Below, in pieces: positions 1 to 7,400 of a stretch of DNA of 63,536 bases (position 1 is its first letter; each line of letters begins with the position of its first letter). The notes beneath the pieces are model-generated. The model saw only the letters and a list, made by a program, of their open reading frames with translations. It searched no databases and was not told the DNA's origin. The translations under genes and the position numbers were made by a program. Origin of the DNA: a virus; the IMG/VR virus record IMGVR_UViG_3300046516_001004, positions 1 to 63,536 of that record. One strand, 5' to 3'.

Positions 1-127
1 TACGAGTTCGCAAGCTATGTTCCTGCCGGTGGATACATTGCAGAAATCGGAGTGGATCAAGGCCGCAGCGCAAGCCTGCTGCTGGCTGCTTCTGAGAACA
101 CCGGAGCACACGTCTATTTGATCGACA
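1..127. repeat. Terminal overlap, copy 1 (identical to last 127 bases)
   Basis: These bases are identical to the last 127 bases of the window, and the reading frame of the gene spanning the two ends stays open across the join. An exact overlap of odd, k-mer-like length is typical of an assembled circular contig, so I read it as an assembly signature of a circular or circularly permuted genome and not as true terminal repeats. Confidence 0.9.
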
Positions 128-477
128 GCTGGGAAAGCATCCTTATCGATAACTGCTGGAAGGTCAAACGCCTGAAGGAAAAATATAAGGTCGATGGAAT
201 GGTCATGCGCTGGTTTTCCGACGAAGCGGCCGGCGAATTCGAAGATGGCAGTCTGGACATGACGCACATCGACGCCAACCATCACGCACCGCATCCGGAC
301 GACGACTGTCGGCTATGGATGCCGAAGCTGAAACCAGGAGGGGTGGCGTGCTTCCACGATTACTCGGAAGCCAATACCTTTCCGGCGGTCAAAGCGGCCG
401 TCGATAAGTACTGCGCCGGCTGGGAAGATCTTGGCGAGTGGGACTCGCTCGCGATCCGGCGAAAGCCAGGAAGGTAA
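1..477 (+). CDS. Class I SAM-dependent methyltransferase (3' part, gene spans the join)
   Basis: This is the C-terminal 158 residues of a 184-residue protein whose ATG is at 63332. The motif I start of a Rossmann methyltransferase is visible (AEIGVDQGRSASLLL), followed by a THIDANHHAPHPDDD stretch and FHDY near the end, the pattern of the small Methyltransf_24-type enzymes that act on sugars or natural products. It is a clear paralogue of the protein starting at 1002: same length, same N-terminal F-x-Q-x-x-E-F-T, same HDY and C-terminal layout. It overlaps the upstream glycosyltransferase by an ATGA junction. The acceptor is unknown; the gene cluster suggests a glycan. Confidence 0.8.
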   Translation, partial: YEFASYVPAGGYIAEIGVDQGRSASLLLAASENTGAHVYLIDSWESILIDNCWKVKRLKEKYKVDGMVMRWFSDEAAGEFEDGSLDMTHIDANHHAPHPDDDCRLWMPKLKPGGVACFHDYSEANTFPAVKAAVDKYCAGWEDLGEWDSLAIRRKPGR

Positions 478-480
478 AAG

Positions 481-1008
481 ATGAATCACGCAACAAATGA
501 TTTCGTTGGCGCAATGGTCGCGAAGTTTCCAATGGCAGGCCGGGTACTGGAGATCGGCTCACGCGATATCGGAGGCACGCATCGTCACTGGTTTACAGCC
601 GGCGAAGAGGGGACGCGCTACGAGACTTGGCACTCCACAGAACGATTTCCGGAGTTTGTCGGCATCGATCTGGTTGCCGGCAACGCCGTTGACCTAGTCA
701 TGGATTGCCACGAAATGTCATTCGATAACGAATCTTTCGGCGTGGTTCTGAGTACCAGCCAGATGGAGCACGACAGCGATCCATTCCGGTCGATGGTCGA
801 AATTTCCCGCGTGCTGAAAACAGGCGGCTACTTCATTTTCACAGCTCCCAGTTGGCGGGGAGAGGGGCCACATGATCATCACGACTATTGGCGCTTCATG
901 CCGGAAAGTATTCCCGAGTTGTTCAAACGCGCAAACCTGGAAGTGCTCGAATTTATTGATAACGCCGAAAGCAATGACCTGATGGCTTGCGGGAGAAAAC
1001 AATGCTGA
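481..1008 (+). CDS. Class I SAM-dependent methyltransferase (Methyltransf_11 type)
   Basis: The 175-residue protein has motif I as VLEIGSRDIGG, an acidic motif II region FVGIDLVAG, an LSTSQMEHDSDPFRSM motif IV region and KTGGYFIFTAPSW motif V, the classic order for a Methyltransf_11 enzyme. A HDHHDYWRF segment follows, common in sugar-related methyltransferases. It begins three bases after the previous stop, with AGGAAGG close upstream, and overlaps the next gene by seven bases. Substrate cannot be told from sequence. Confidence 0.82.
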   Translation: MNHATNDFVGAMVAKFPMAGRVLEIGSRDIGGTHRHWFTAGEEGTRYETWHSTERFPEFVGIDLVAGNAVDLVMDCHEMSFDNESFGVVLSTSQMEHDSDPFRSMVEISRVLKTGGYFIFTAPSWRGEGPHDHHDYWRFMPESIPELFKRANLEVLEFIDNAESNDLMACGRKQC

Positions 1009-1541
1009 CTTTCGAGCAGGCCTACGAATTTACTAAGACGATCGGATCCCACACGTCTTTCGAGAAGGAAGAGTGTGAGGCCTATTTTCATGTCTTGAAC
1101 CTTCTGCAAAAGCCGGCGTTGATCGTTGAAGTCGGACTGGAGTACGGCCGATCGAGTTCGATCGCGCTGCAGGTGGCACGCGTTCGGGATCTCGACTACG
1201 TGGGGATTGATCCTTTTCCGGTTGAGGAAGTCTGGGAATCCTGGATCGAGAATTTTGCCGGCATGTCCCCGTGCGTCTACAAAGAGAAGAGCACCCGAGT
1301 TAACGGGATTGGCAAGATCAACGCGATCCTAATCGACGGTGAACACTCCTACGAAAGCGTTCTAGCCGACGTGACGCACTTCGAGCCCTGTTACGTCTCT
1401 GGCACCTTCCTGATGTTCCACGACTATCAGCGCGAAAGTCTTCCGGAGGTCACAGAGGCGGTCGACGAATACATGGCCGCGCATCCGGAATGGCTGCCCG
1501 TCAACGTTTTCGGGACTCTTGGGATCTGGAGGAAAAAGTGA
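1002..1541 (+). CDS. Class I SAM-dependent methyltransferase, paralogue of the join-spanning gene
   Basis: I place the start at the ATG behind GGGAGA, giving 179 residues beginning MLTFEQAYEFT. Motif I reads IVEVGLEYGRSSSIAL, and the distal DGEHSY and FHDYQRE elements match the Methyltransf_24 pattern. Alignment by eye with the join-spanning methyltransferase shows colinear motifs over the whole length, so the pair looks like an in-cassette duplication followed by divergence. It overlaps the previous gene by seven bases and the next by a GTGA junction. Confidence 0.8.
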   Translation: MLTFEQAYEFTKTIGSHTSFEKEECEAYFHVLNLLQKPALIVEVGLEYGRSSSIALQVARVRDLDYVGIDPFPVEEVWESWIENFAGMSPCVYKEKSTRVNGIGKINAILIDGEHSYESVLADVTHFEPCYVSGTFLMFHDYQRESLPEVTEAVDEYMAAHPEWLPVNVFGTLGIWRKK

Positions 1542-2179
1542 GCAACGAAAATCAGGGGATGGATCGGAAGGTCTACGACAATTCGCGGGAGCTGGGAGAA
1601 TGGTACGACAGAAAATACATCGAGATGGGCGACGGCTGGAACACGCCAGCTGAGGAAGTCAACCGGCACCTGGATGACATTGGCGTTCCTTTCGACATGT
1701 CGAAGCTGCTGCTGGATGTCGGCTGCGGCGCCGGCCATTTCCTGCAGGAAGCCACGAAGCGCGTTGTCTGCATCGGCGTTGACCTGAGCGCTGTCGGGCT
1801 TCAACATGCAGCGTTAAGGGCACCTAGAGCGCGCTTGCTTCTGGAAGACATGGCGACTCTGGAAAGCACTTCAGACACGGGTCATGATGTGCGGTTCGAT
1901 TACATCGTCAGCATTGGATCACTGGAACACATCGTCGATCTTCCTGCGGCACTCGAAAATATTCGCGCCTTTCTCAAGGACTCAGGCAAGTTCTATTTCT
2001 ACTGTCCCAACGAGCTTTGGATGCACTTCGACCAGCCGAACGAAAAAACAATGACCGACGCTGCCTGGATCCAAACATTCCGATCGCATGGGCTGTTCAC
2101 TCACTGGTACCGGCGCTGGAATGACAATACCGCTTTCTGCGGAGGCCACAGCGAACAGGTTGCGGTGGAAATCGTGTGA
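1538..2179 (+). CDS. Class I SAM-dependent methyltransferase
   Basis: Translation most likely begins at the GTG that overlaps the previous stop (GTGA) behind GGAGGAAA, giving 213 residues. Motif I is LLDVGCGAGHFL, motif II VCIGVDLSAVG, and a DYIVSIGSLEHIVD motif IV is followed by a KDSGKFYFYCPNELW post-motif, all standard for ubiquinone/sugar-type methyltransferases. An ATG-initiated form extending 48 bases upstream is possible but would overlap the neighbour and lacks a ribosome site. Confidence 0.8.
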   Translation: MSNENQGMDRKVYDNSRELGEWYDRKYIEMGDGWNTPAEEVNRHLDDIGVPFDMSKLLLDVGCGAGHFLQEATKRVVCIGVDLSAVGLQHAALRAPRARLLLEDMATLESTSDTGHDVRFDYIVSIGSLEHIVDLPAALENIRAFLKDSGKFYFYCPNELWMHFDQPNEKTMTDAAWIQTFRSHGLFTHWYRRWNDNTAFCGGHSEQVAVEIV

Positions 2180-2430
2180 AGAAGAACATCCCCTGCACCT
2201 GCTGTGGCAGCATTCCGACGAGTTTGGTTCGCGAGCGCATACCGGGATCCCAGGGGAACATGGCCCAGTCGTTCGCCGATGAATACCGGCTCTGTTCCGT
2301 GTGCCTTGAAAGGGTAAGGCGAGCCGGAGCCATCTGTAACGTTGATTCGGAGCGCGGAAGGCATGAAGAGAGATTTACGGTCTACGGGAAAACATTCGCA
2401 TGGTTGAAAACACAGAAGGAATCGAAATGA
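2176..2430 (+). CDS. Small Cys-rich (zinc-ribbon-like) protein
   Basis: The 84-residue product has an N-terminal CTCCG knuckle and a CSVC knuckle around residue 41, consistent with a four-cysteine zinc site. It starts on a GTG overlapping the previous stop and ends in an ATGA overlap with the glycosyltransferase that follows, so it is translationally coupled inside the cassette. Not recognised as a named family. Confidence 0.65.
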   Translation: MKKNIPCTCCGSIPTSLVRERIPGSQGNMAQSFADEYRLCSVCLERVRRAGAICNVDSERGRHEERFTVYGKTFAWLKTQKESK

Positions 2431-3125
2431 AAATGGCGATCGTCACCGCGCACGCCGGCGCCGCTTGTCTGCAGGAATGTATTTTGACCTGGGGAGACAA
2501 CTTGCCGATCTTCCTGATGAACGGAAAGGGCGGGATGCTGCCGGCGTATCAGATGGGCTACTGGCACGCCACCGGCTGGAAAGCGGACCTGATCGCCTTC
2601 ATCCACGATGACGTGAAGATTATGGATCCCGGCTGGCATACGCGCGTGGCGAACCAATTCCAGGATCCCAGCGTTGGCCTTGTCGGCTTCGGCGGAGCAC
2701 TGGGACACGGCTCCGCGGCCATGTACAGTCAGCCTTACCGGTACCAGCTTTTAGCCCGTCACAACTTCATGTCAAATATGAAAGACGCCGAAAATCATGG
2801 CAAGCGGTTCATTGGCGAATGCGATGCTGCCGTGCTCGACGGCTTCGCGATGATCGTGCGCCGGGAAGTTCTTCAGCTGGCCGGCGGCTGGCCGATCGGA
2901 TCGGCGATCGGTTACGTGTGCTACGACTACTGGCTGTCCTGCATAACGCGCCGGCTGGGATACCGGATCCGGCTGGTCGGAATTCCCTGTGAACACTTAG
3001 GAGGGCAGACCTTCGTCAAGCTGGGAGTCGGCAAGGATCCCAAACACTGGGAACAATACATCGCCTCGCACCGGTACATCTACGACGAGTTCCAAGACGT
3101 TCTACCATTCGAGGTTTCACGATGA
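2427..3125 (+). CDS. GT-A glycosyltransferase (StrF/GT2-like)
   Basis: Starting at the ATG in the ATGA junction gives 232 residues. The core shows LIAFIHDDVKIMD, where HDD plays the part of the metal/nucleotide-sugar binding DxD, then GLVGFGGA, DGFAMIVRREV, GGWP and a C-terminal EHLGGQ. This order matches GT2 proteins related to the StrF domain. It should transfer a sugar from a nucleotide donor, in the cytoplasm. A start nine codons upstream exists but would add an uncoupled N-terminus. Confidence 0.78.
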   Translation: MKMAIVTAHAGAACLQECILTWGDNLPIFLMNGKGGMLPAYQMGYWHATGWKADLIAFIHDDVKIMDPGWHTRVANQFQDPSVGLVGFGGALGHGSAAMYSQPYRYQLLARHNFMSNMKDAENHGKRFIGECDAAVLDGFAMIVRREVLQLAGGWPIGSAIGYVCYDYWLSCITRRLGYRIRLVGIPCEHLGGQTFVKLGVGKDPKHWEQYIASHRYIYDEFQDVLPFEVSR

Positions 3126-3664
3126 GCAATGAATTTGTTCCACATGGAACACGCCTCAATATCGGATCCGGCCAGCGCCGCTTTGAAAATGCCGAAGGCT
3201 GGGTAAACGTCGACTGTGTGTCGCGGCCGGGACAGGTTCCGGACCTGATCTGTGACGTGGGCAGCCAACCGCTTCCCTATCCCGACGGCAGCATGGCCGT
3301 TGTCGTCCTTCATCACGTGTACGAGCACTTCGGGCTGGGCGAAGGCCATGCGATGATCCGCGAAATTCAGCGCGTGCTGACTCCCGGCGGCCGGCTGATC
3401 GTCACGGTTCCCGACATGGAAGCGCTTGCCAAACGCTGGCTGTCGGGAGAACTGGCCAATTACAACTACATGGTGAATGTCTACGGCGCCTATCAGGGCG
3501 AGCCCGGCGATCGCCACAAGTGGGGATATTCCCTGCCGGAACTGGCCGCGGATCTGGACCGTGCGGCACTATGGGCGAGGGTTCTCAAGTTCGATTTCCG
3601 CCAGATCTCCGGCGCCGACATTGCGCAGGACTGGTGGATCCTGGGAGTGGAGTGTGTCAAATGA
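3122..3664 (+). CDS. SAM-dependent methyltransferase (COG4627-like)
   Basis: The 180-residue protein opens with LNIGSGQRRFENAEGWVNVDC, the variant motif I of COG4627-type methyltransferases, then PYPDGSMAVVVLHHVYEHFG and LTPGGRLIVTVPD. It lacks extra domains. ATGA overlaps on both sides place it firmly in the same operon as the adjacent glycosyltransferases. Confidence 0.8.
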   Translation: MSNEFVPHGTRLNIGSGQRRFENAEGWVNVDCVSRPGQVPDLICDVGSQPLPYPDGSMAVVVLHHVYEHFGLGEGHAMIREIQRVLTPGGRLIVTVPDMEALAKRWLSGELANYNYMVNVYGAYQGEPGDRHKWGYSLPELAADLDRAALWARVLKFDFRQISGADIAQDWWILGVECVK

Positions 3665-3996
3665 GCGACAAGACGGTCTGCGAGGAATGTGGATACGAAA
3701 TCAACGAACACTATCACTGCCAGAAGGTGACGGCCGAACGGCTTCGGCTGGTCCAGGAAGAGCTTACCAATGCGCGATCGATGGTGGAGACCGGGCATCT
3801 ATACGTCACAGTGCTGGAAGGCGCGTTGGCAAAGATGCTAACGCAATGCGGAGAGCTGTTTGAGGTCTATTTGCCGTTGGTCGAGGAACACATGCCGGAG
3901 TTGAAGCCAACGATGATGAAGGCGATAGCTGATATCAAAAAAGTTGTATCCGACCACGAAGGGGAGAAAGGTCAAAAGAATGAAACTGTCAATTGA
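3661..3996 (+). CDS. Small protein with N-terminal Cys cluster and helical body
   Basis: The likely 111-residue product begins at the ATG of an ATGA junction. Residues 6 to 21 carry CEECGYEINEHYHC, a possible zinc knuckle; the rest is predicted mostly helical with a short coiled-coil-like VTAERLRLVQEEL. It overlaps the following glycosyltransferase by 17 bases. I do not recognise the family. Confidence 0.65.
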   Translation: MSDKTVCEECGYEINEHYHCQKVTAERLRLVQEELTNARSMVETGHLYVTVLEGALAKMLTQCGELFEVYLPLVEEHMPELKPTMMKAIADIKKVVSDHEGEKGQKNETVN

Positions 3997-4708
3997 TTAC
4001 ACGGGAGCCAATCCCGTCGTCCTGCTCTGCCACAACGCGATCGAGCTGACCAAGCAGGCTGTACGGTCGATCCTGGAGCAAGACATTCCCGTCGAGCTAC
4101 ACGTCGTCGATAACCACAGCACAGACGGTACAGCCGAATGGCTGGAAACCTTCGTGCCGAATCTCACCGTGTTCAAGCCGGCGCTGGGAGTTTCGTCCGG
4201 TTGGAATTTCGCACTGACGACAATCTTTCGGCGAAGTGATCATGCGTTGGTGGTGAACAACGACGTGATCCTTCGGCCCGACACCTATCGATCGTTGCTG
4301 GAAGACGGCGGACCGTTCGTCACGGCCGTCAGCGTCAACGATCCCAAGGGCATCGAGGGAGAGTGGCGGAAGGCGCCGCGGCCGCATCCGGACTTCAGCT
4401 GCTTCATGATCCGGAAGGAAGTCTGGGACCAGGTTGGCGGTTTTGACGAATCGATGAAGCTGTACGCCTCTGATGCCGACTATCACATGCGCATGCACCG
4501 GAACCACATCGAGGCCTATACAATCGGGATCCCGTTCTATCACTATGCCAGCGGCACATTGAAAGCGGCCAGTGCCGGCGAGAAAGCCATGATCCAGAGA
4601 CAGGCCGATCTGGACCGTGACCGATTCGAAGCAAAGTGGGGCTGCAAGGTGGGCTCCCCGCAGTACTACCAGATGTTCGGCCATGGAGCACCGGATGAAA
4701 AAGCTTAA
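3980..4708 (+). CDS. Family 2 glycosyltransferase
   Basis: Chosen start is the ATG after GGGGAGAAAGG, giving 242 residues. Features of GT2 enzymes follow in order: VVLLCHNAIELTKQAVRSIL at the N-terminus, ELHVVDNHSTDGT, ALVVNNDVIL (the DxD-like metal site), DFSCFMIRKEVWDQVGGFDE and a late YASDADYHMRMH. This is the Rhamnosyl/GT2 inverting fold. Acceptor unknown; neighbours suggest successive additions to one glycan. Confidence 0.85.
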   Translation: MKLSIDYTGANPVVLLCHNAIELTKQAVRSILEQDIPVELHVVDNHSTDGTAEWLETFVPNLTVFKPALGVSSGWNFALTTIFRRSDHALVVNNDVILRPDTYRSLLEDGGPFVTAVSVNDPKGIEGEWRKAPRPHPDFSCFMIRKEVWDQVGGFDESMKLYASDADYHMRMHRNHIEAYTIGIPFYHYASGTLKAASAGEKAMIQRQADLDRDRFEAKWGCKVGSPQYYQMFGHGAPDEKA

Positions 4709-5162
4709 GAAGAAAGTCACCAAACTTCGGCCACGAAAAAAGGTGAAGCGCAATCCCATGGATCGCGCGTTGGAGATGGCGGAGCACAAACACGAAACCG
4801 CCGTGGTGGAGTGGCAGAAGTGCCTGGGACGGATGCAATTCCTGAAGGAAGAAATTCCGCGACTCGAGGGAATCATTCGCGCGCTGGGCGGAACGCTGGG
4901 CCGGCCGTTTGTTGGGGCTCCGCCAGCTCAGAGCCGGCAGGCTTCAGCGGCTGCGGATGAATTCGATAATGCCGATGTCGTCGATCAAACCGCGGCAATC
5001 GCGGCAAATCCATTGACAGAAAGGGTGGCTACCGGGCCGGTACCTGGGACGGTTATCGTTCCTGCCCACCTGCAGCACATGGTCAAAGAACATCCTTTGG
5101 TTGTGAAGCCGAACATGGGGACACAAGGCCAGATCGCTGACGTCCACTTTCCAGAAGATTGA
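4695..5162 (+). CDS. Hypothetical basic coiled-coil protein
   Basis: About 155 residues. The first 20 are very basic (KKLKKKVTKLRPRKKVKR), then a heptad-like helix around residues 25 to 65, then a low-complexity Ala/Pro-rich tail. GGAG lies six bases before the chosen ATG; a start four codons earlier is also possible. It overlaps the glycosyltransferase end by 14 bases. Function unknown; a nucleic-acid or scaffold role is only a guess. Confidence 0.55.
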   Translation: MKKLKKKVTKLRPRKKVKRNPMDRALEMAEHKHETAVVEWQKCLGRMQFLKEEIPRLEGIIRALGGTLGRPFVGAPPAQSRQASAAADEFDNADVVDQTAAIAANPLTERVATGPVPGTVIVPAHLQHMVKEHPLVVKPNMGTQGQIADVHFPED

Positions 5163-5163
5163 G

Positions 5164-5247
5164 GGTCCGCCGGGAGAACGTCGTCGCAAAGAGGCTGGAT
5201 CCCGGTTATCAGGCGCTTGCTTCGCGCAAGGTATGCGACGGCGGACC
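5164..5247 (+). ncRNA. Candidate structured leader RNA before the GT-B gene
   Basis: A perfect nine-pair stem, GGTCCGCCG with CGGCGGACC, closes this 84-base intergenic segment. Inside it TCGCA pairs with TGCGA, and CTTGC-TTCGC-GCAAG forms a clean hairpin, so three helices nest without conflict. It ends 25 bases before the next start codon. A regulatory leader is inferred; compensatory changes in relatives would be needed to prove it. Confidence 0.4.
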
Positions 5248-5272
5248 ACATTTACCGAATGAAAGGTTTTGA

Positions 5273-6577
5273 ATGAAAACGCCATTACTGATTATCTCCG
5301 ACGCTCCCAGCGCATCGAGTGGACTGGGACGCATCTGCCGCGATCTCGCACTGGGCATTCACAGCACACTGGGCGATCTGTACGACGTCGGCACCTTGGG
5401 TTACGGGGGGAACGGCGATCGTTCGCTACCCTTTCCCCAATATCCGATCGAAGGAATGAGCGACTGGTTCATTCCCACCTTGAAAGACATCTGGTACAAC
5501 TTCGCCGGCGATCGCCGCGGAGCCGTGCTCACTATCTGGGATGCGAGCCGATTGCTATGGTTTGCCCGGCCGGACGAGAAAGTGTTCAGCCGCGATCGAG
5601 AAATCCGGGAATGGCTGCAGAACGCACCGTTTCAGAAATGGGGATATTTCCCCATGGATGCCACCGGTCCACACGGGATGCTTTGCCGGGCGAATATGGA
5701 ATGTCTGTTCGGCTTCGATCGGATCGTCGCCTACAGCGAGTGGGCGAAAGCAATGATCGAGAAAAGCTACAGCGACAACGATTGCCAGCGCCGGCAGCTG
5801 GTGGCGATCCCACACGGGATCCACACCACCGTATTCAATCCTCGTGGGCGCAGCGAAGCCATGGGAGTGTTTGCCAACGATTTGCATTTCCAGGGTCCGC
5901 CGATTCTCGATCACGAAAAGATCGTAGGCATCGTGGCTACAAATCAGTCCCGCAAAGATTACGGTCTGGCGTTTGAAGCGCTGGCCGAAGTGAATAAGGA
6001 AATGGCTGTCCGGATCTTTATTCAGATCGACACACTGGAGCGGCACTGGTCGATTCCTCAGCTGCTGTTCGACTACAACCTGATGCACCGGACGATCCTG
6101 AACACGAACCTGATAAGCGACGATGTCATGGCCAGGATCTACTCGGCCTGCGATCTGACGCTGGGGATCGGAGGAGGGGAGGGTTTCGGCTATCCCATCT
6201 TTGAGAGTCTGGCGTGCGGTACGCCGGTTCTCAGCGGGAATTATGGCGGCCAGGCAGAGCACATGGATGACGATTTTCTGATGCTGCCTGAAATGTTTCG
6301 GATCGAAGGCGCATATAACTGTGTCCGCCCGGTCTACAATTCAGACAAGTGGGCCTTCCGCATTAAGAAGTTTCTGTCCGCGAAGACTCCGCCGGCACGA
6401 TTCAACCAGAAGAAATCGCTACTTCCCGAACGGCTGGACTGGAAAAACCTGTGGCCGGAAGAGTGGGCGAAATGGTTCAGGACACAGCATCAAAGTCTTC
6501 AGGAGACGGCACCGATTCGGGTTCTTGCCAACAGGCCTGCCGATATGGGCATGGTGCCAGAGGTCCGTGGCACGTAG
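5273..6577 (+). CDS. GT-B fold glycosyltransferase (GT4-like)
   Basis: The 434-residue protein has an N-terminal IISDAPSASSGLGRICRDLA glycine-rich loop and a C-terminal GIGGGEGFGYPIFESLACGTPVLSG, the signature donor-binding E-x7-E region of retaining GT4 enzymes. SRKDYGLAFEAL in the middle matches the linker into the second Rossmann domain. It is the last gene of the rightward cassette. Its 3' end overlaps the convergent nuclease gene by 101 bases. Confidence 0.85.
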   Translation: MKTPLLIISDAPSASSGLGRICRDLALGIHSTLGDLYDVGTLGYGGNGDRSLPFPQYPIEGMSDWFIPTLKDIWYNFAGDRRGAVLTIWDASRLLWFARPDEKVFSRDREIREWLQNAPFQKWGYFPMDATGPHGMLCRANMECLFGFDRIVAYSEWAKAMIEKSYSDNDCQRRQLVAIPHGIHTTVFNPRGRSEAMGVFANDLHFQGPPILDHEKIVGIVATNQSRKDYGLAFEALAEVNKEMAVRIFIQIDTLERHWSIPQLLFDYNLMHRTILNTNLISDDVMARIYSACDLTLGIGGGEGFGYPIFESLACGTPVLSGNYGGQAEHMDDDFLMLPEMFRIEGAYNCVRPVYNSDKWAFRIKKFLSAKTPPARFNQKKSLLPERLDWKNLWPEEWAKWFRTQHQSLQETAPIRVLANRPADMGMVPEVRGT

Positions 6578-7400
6578 ATAGCTGCTTGTCGGGAAGCTCG
6601 CGGATCCGCGCAATTGCGTCCAACTTACGCAGGGCGATATCGCGGATCCGCTGGGCTTCACCTTCCTCCGGATACGGGATATCCACCACAAACAACGACT
6701 CCTGCAGCACATCATCTTCGAACATGGCCGCAAGCCAGATCTGCCGATCGATCTCGTCGTGATCCTCGCGCCACATCGGGATCCAGGTTTCCTTGAAACC
6801 ATCGATGGTTCCCCGCGATCGCTTCCGGAAACGGATACTGCTGCGCTGGGGATGGAGCAAAGCCTTCGACCAGTAACCATGCCGGCGGCCGCCATTCATG
6901 ACGCCCAGCTGCGCCACGATCATCTGCATGGGCATTTTCAGCATCGCCACTTCCCCGATCGCATACCAGGACCGGATCTCATGTTCGGCGCGTTCCTTGT
7001 TCCAGGATCCCACGGGAAGGAATCGGCGTAGGTACCGGCCGTGCGGATCCATAAGCGCCGAAGAGTTCCAGTAGGGCGAAATGTTAGGTGGTATTTGACA
7101 GTTTACCGTTCCGGGTTTACGGATCGCGGTGGCGACGATGTCCGCGATCGCGGCATGGTTCATCGCCGATCGGTGAACGTTGATCGCTTCAGCGTCGAGT
7201 CCGCGGTGTGCGGCCAGTTCGATGACGGTTTCTCCGGCCAGCTCGCCATAGTCTTCCCGTTCGGTTTCCAAAAGGGCAGCGACGACGCCACGGCGCACCA
7301 GTTCAGATGCCTGCAGCTTTCTCTTTTCCCAGCTGCGGGACCAGACGCCACGGCGGTTACAGGATTCGAACCCGGTAAGAATGTCAGCGGAGAAAACCAC
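6477..7400 (-). CDS. Cas4/RecB-like PD-(D/E)XK nuclease-fold protein with four Cys
   Basis: The 307-residue protein begins on a GTG overlapping the preceding stop by one base. One Cys near residue 14 (FESCNRR) and three near the C-terminus (C-x6-C-x5-C, followed by W) match the Fe-S cluster layout of Cas4/AddB-type nucleases. The catalytic D and ExK are not obvious to me, so activity is uncertain. It is the last gene of the leftward structural block, an unusual place for a nuclease, and its Cys-rich tail lies in the antisense overlap with the GT-B gene. Confidence 0.5.
   Translation of the reverse strand: MVFSADILTGFESCNRRGVWSRSWEKRKLQASELVRRGVVAALLETEREDYGELAGETVIELAAHRGLDAEAINVHRSAMNHAAIADIVATAIRKPGTVNCQIPPNISPYWNSSALMDPHGRYLRRFLPVGSWNKERAEHEIRSWYAIGEVAMLKMPMQMIVAQLGVMNGGRRHGYWSKALLHPQRSSIRFRKRSRGTIDGFKETWIPMWREDHDEIDRQIWLAAMFEDDVLQESLFVVDIPYPEEGEAQRIRDIALRKLDAIARIRELPDKQLSTCHGPLAPCPYRQACWQEPESVPSPEDFDAVS

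Noticed and set aside
1-127. True direct terminal repeats of a linear genome
   Set aside because: 127 bases is the size of a typical assembler k-mer, and coding continues through the join; nothing else supports defined ends.
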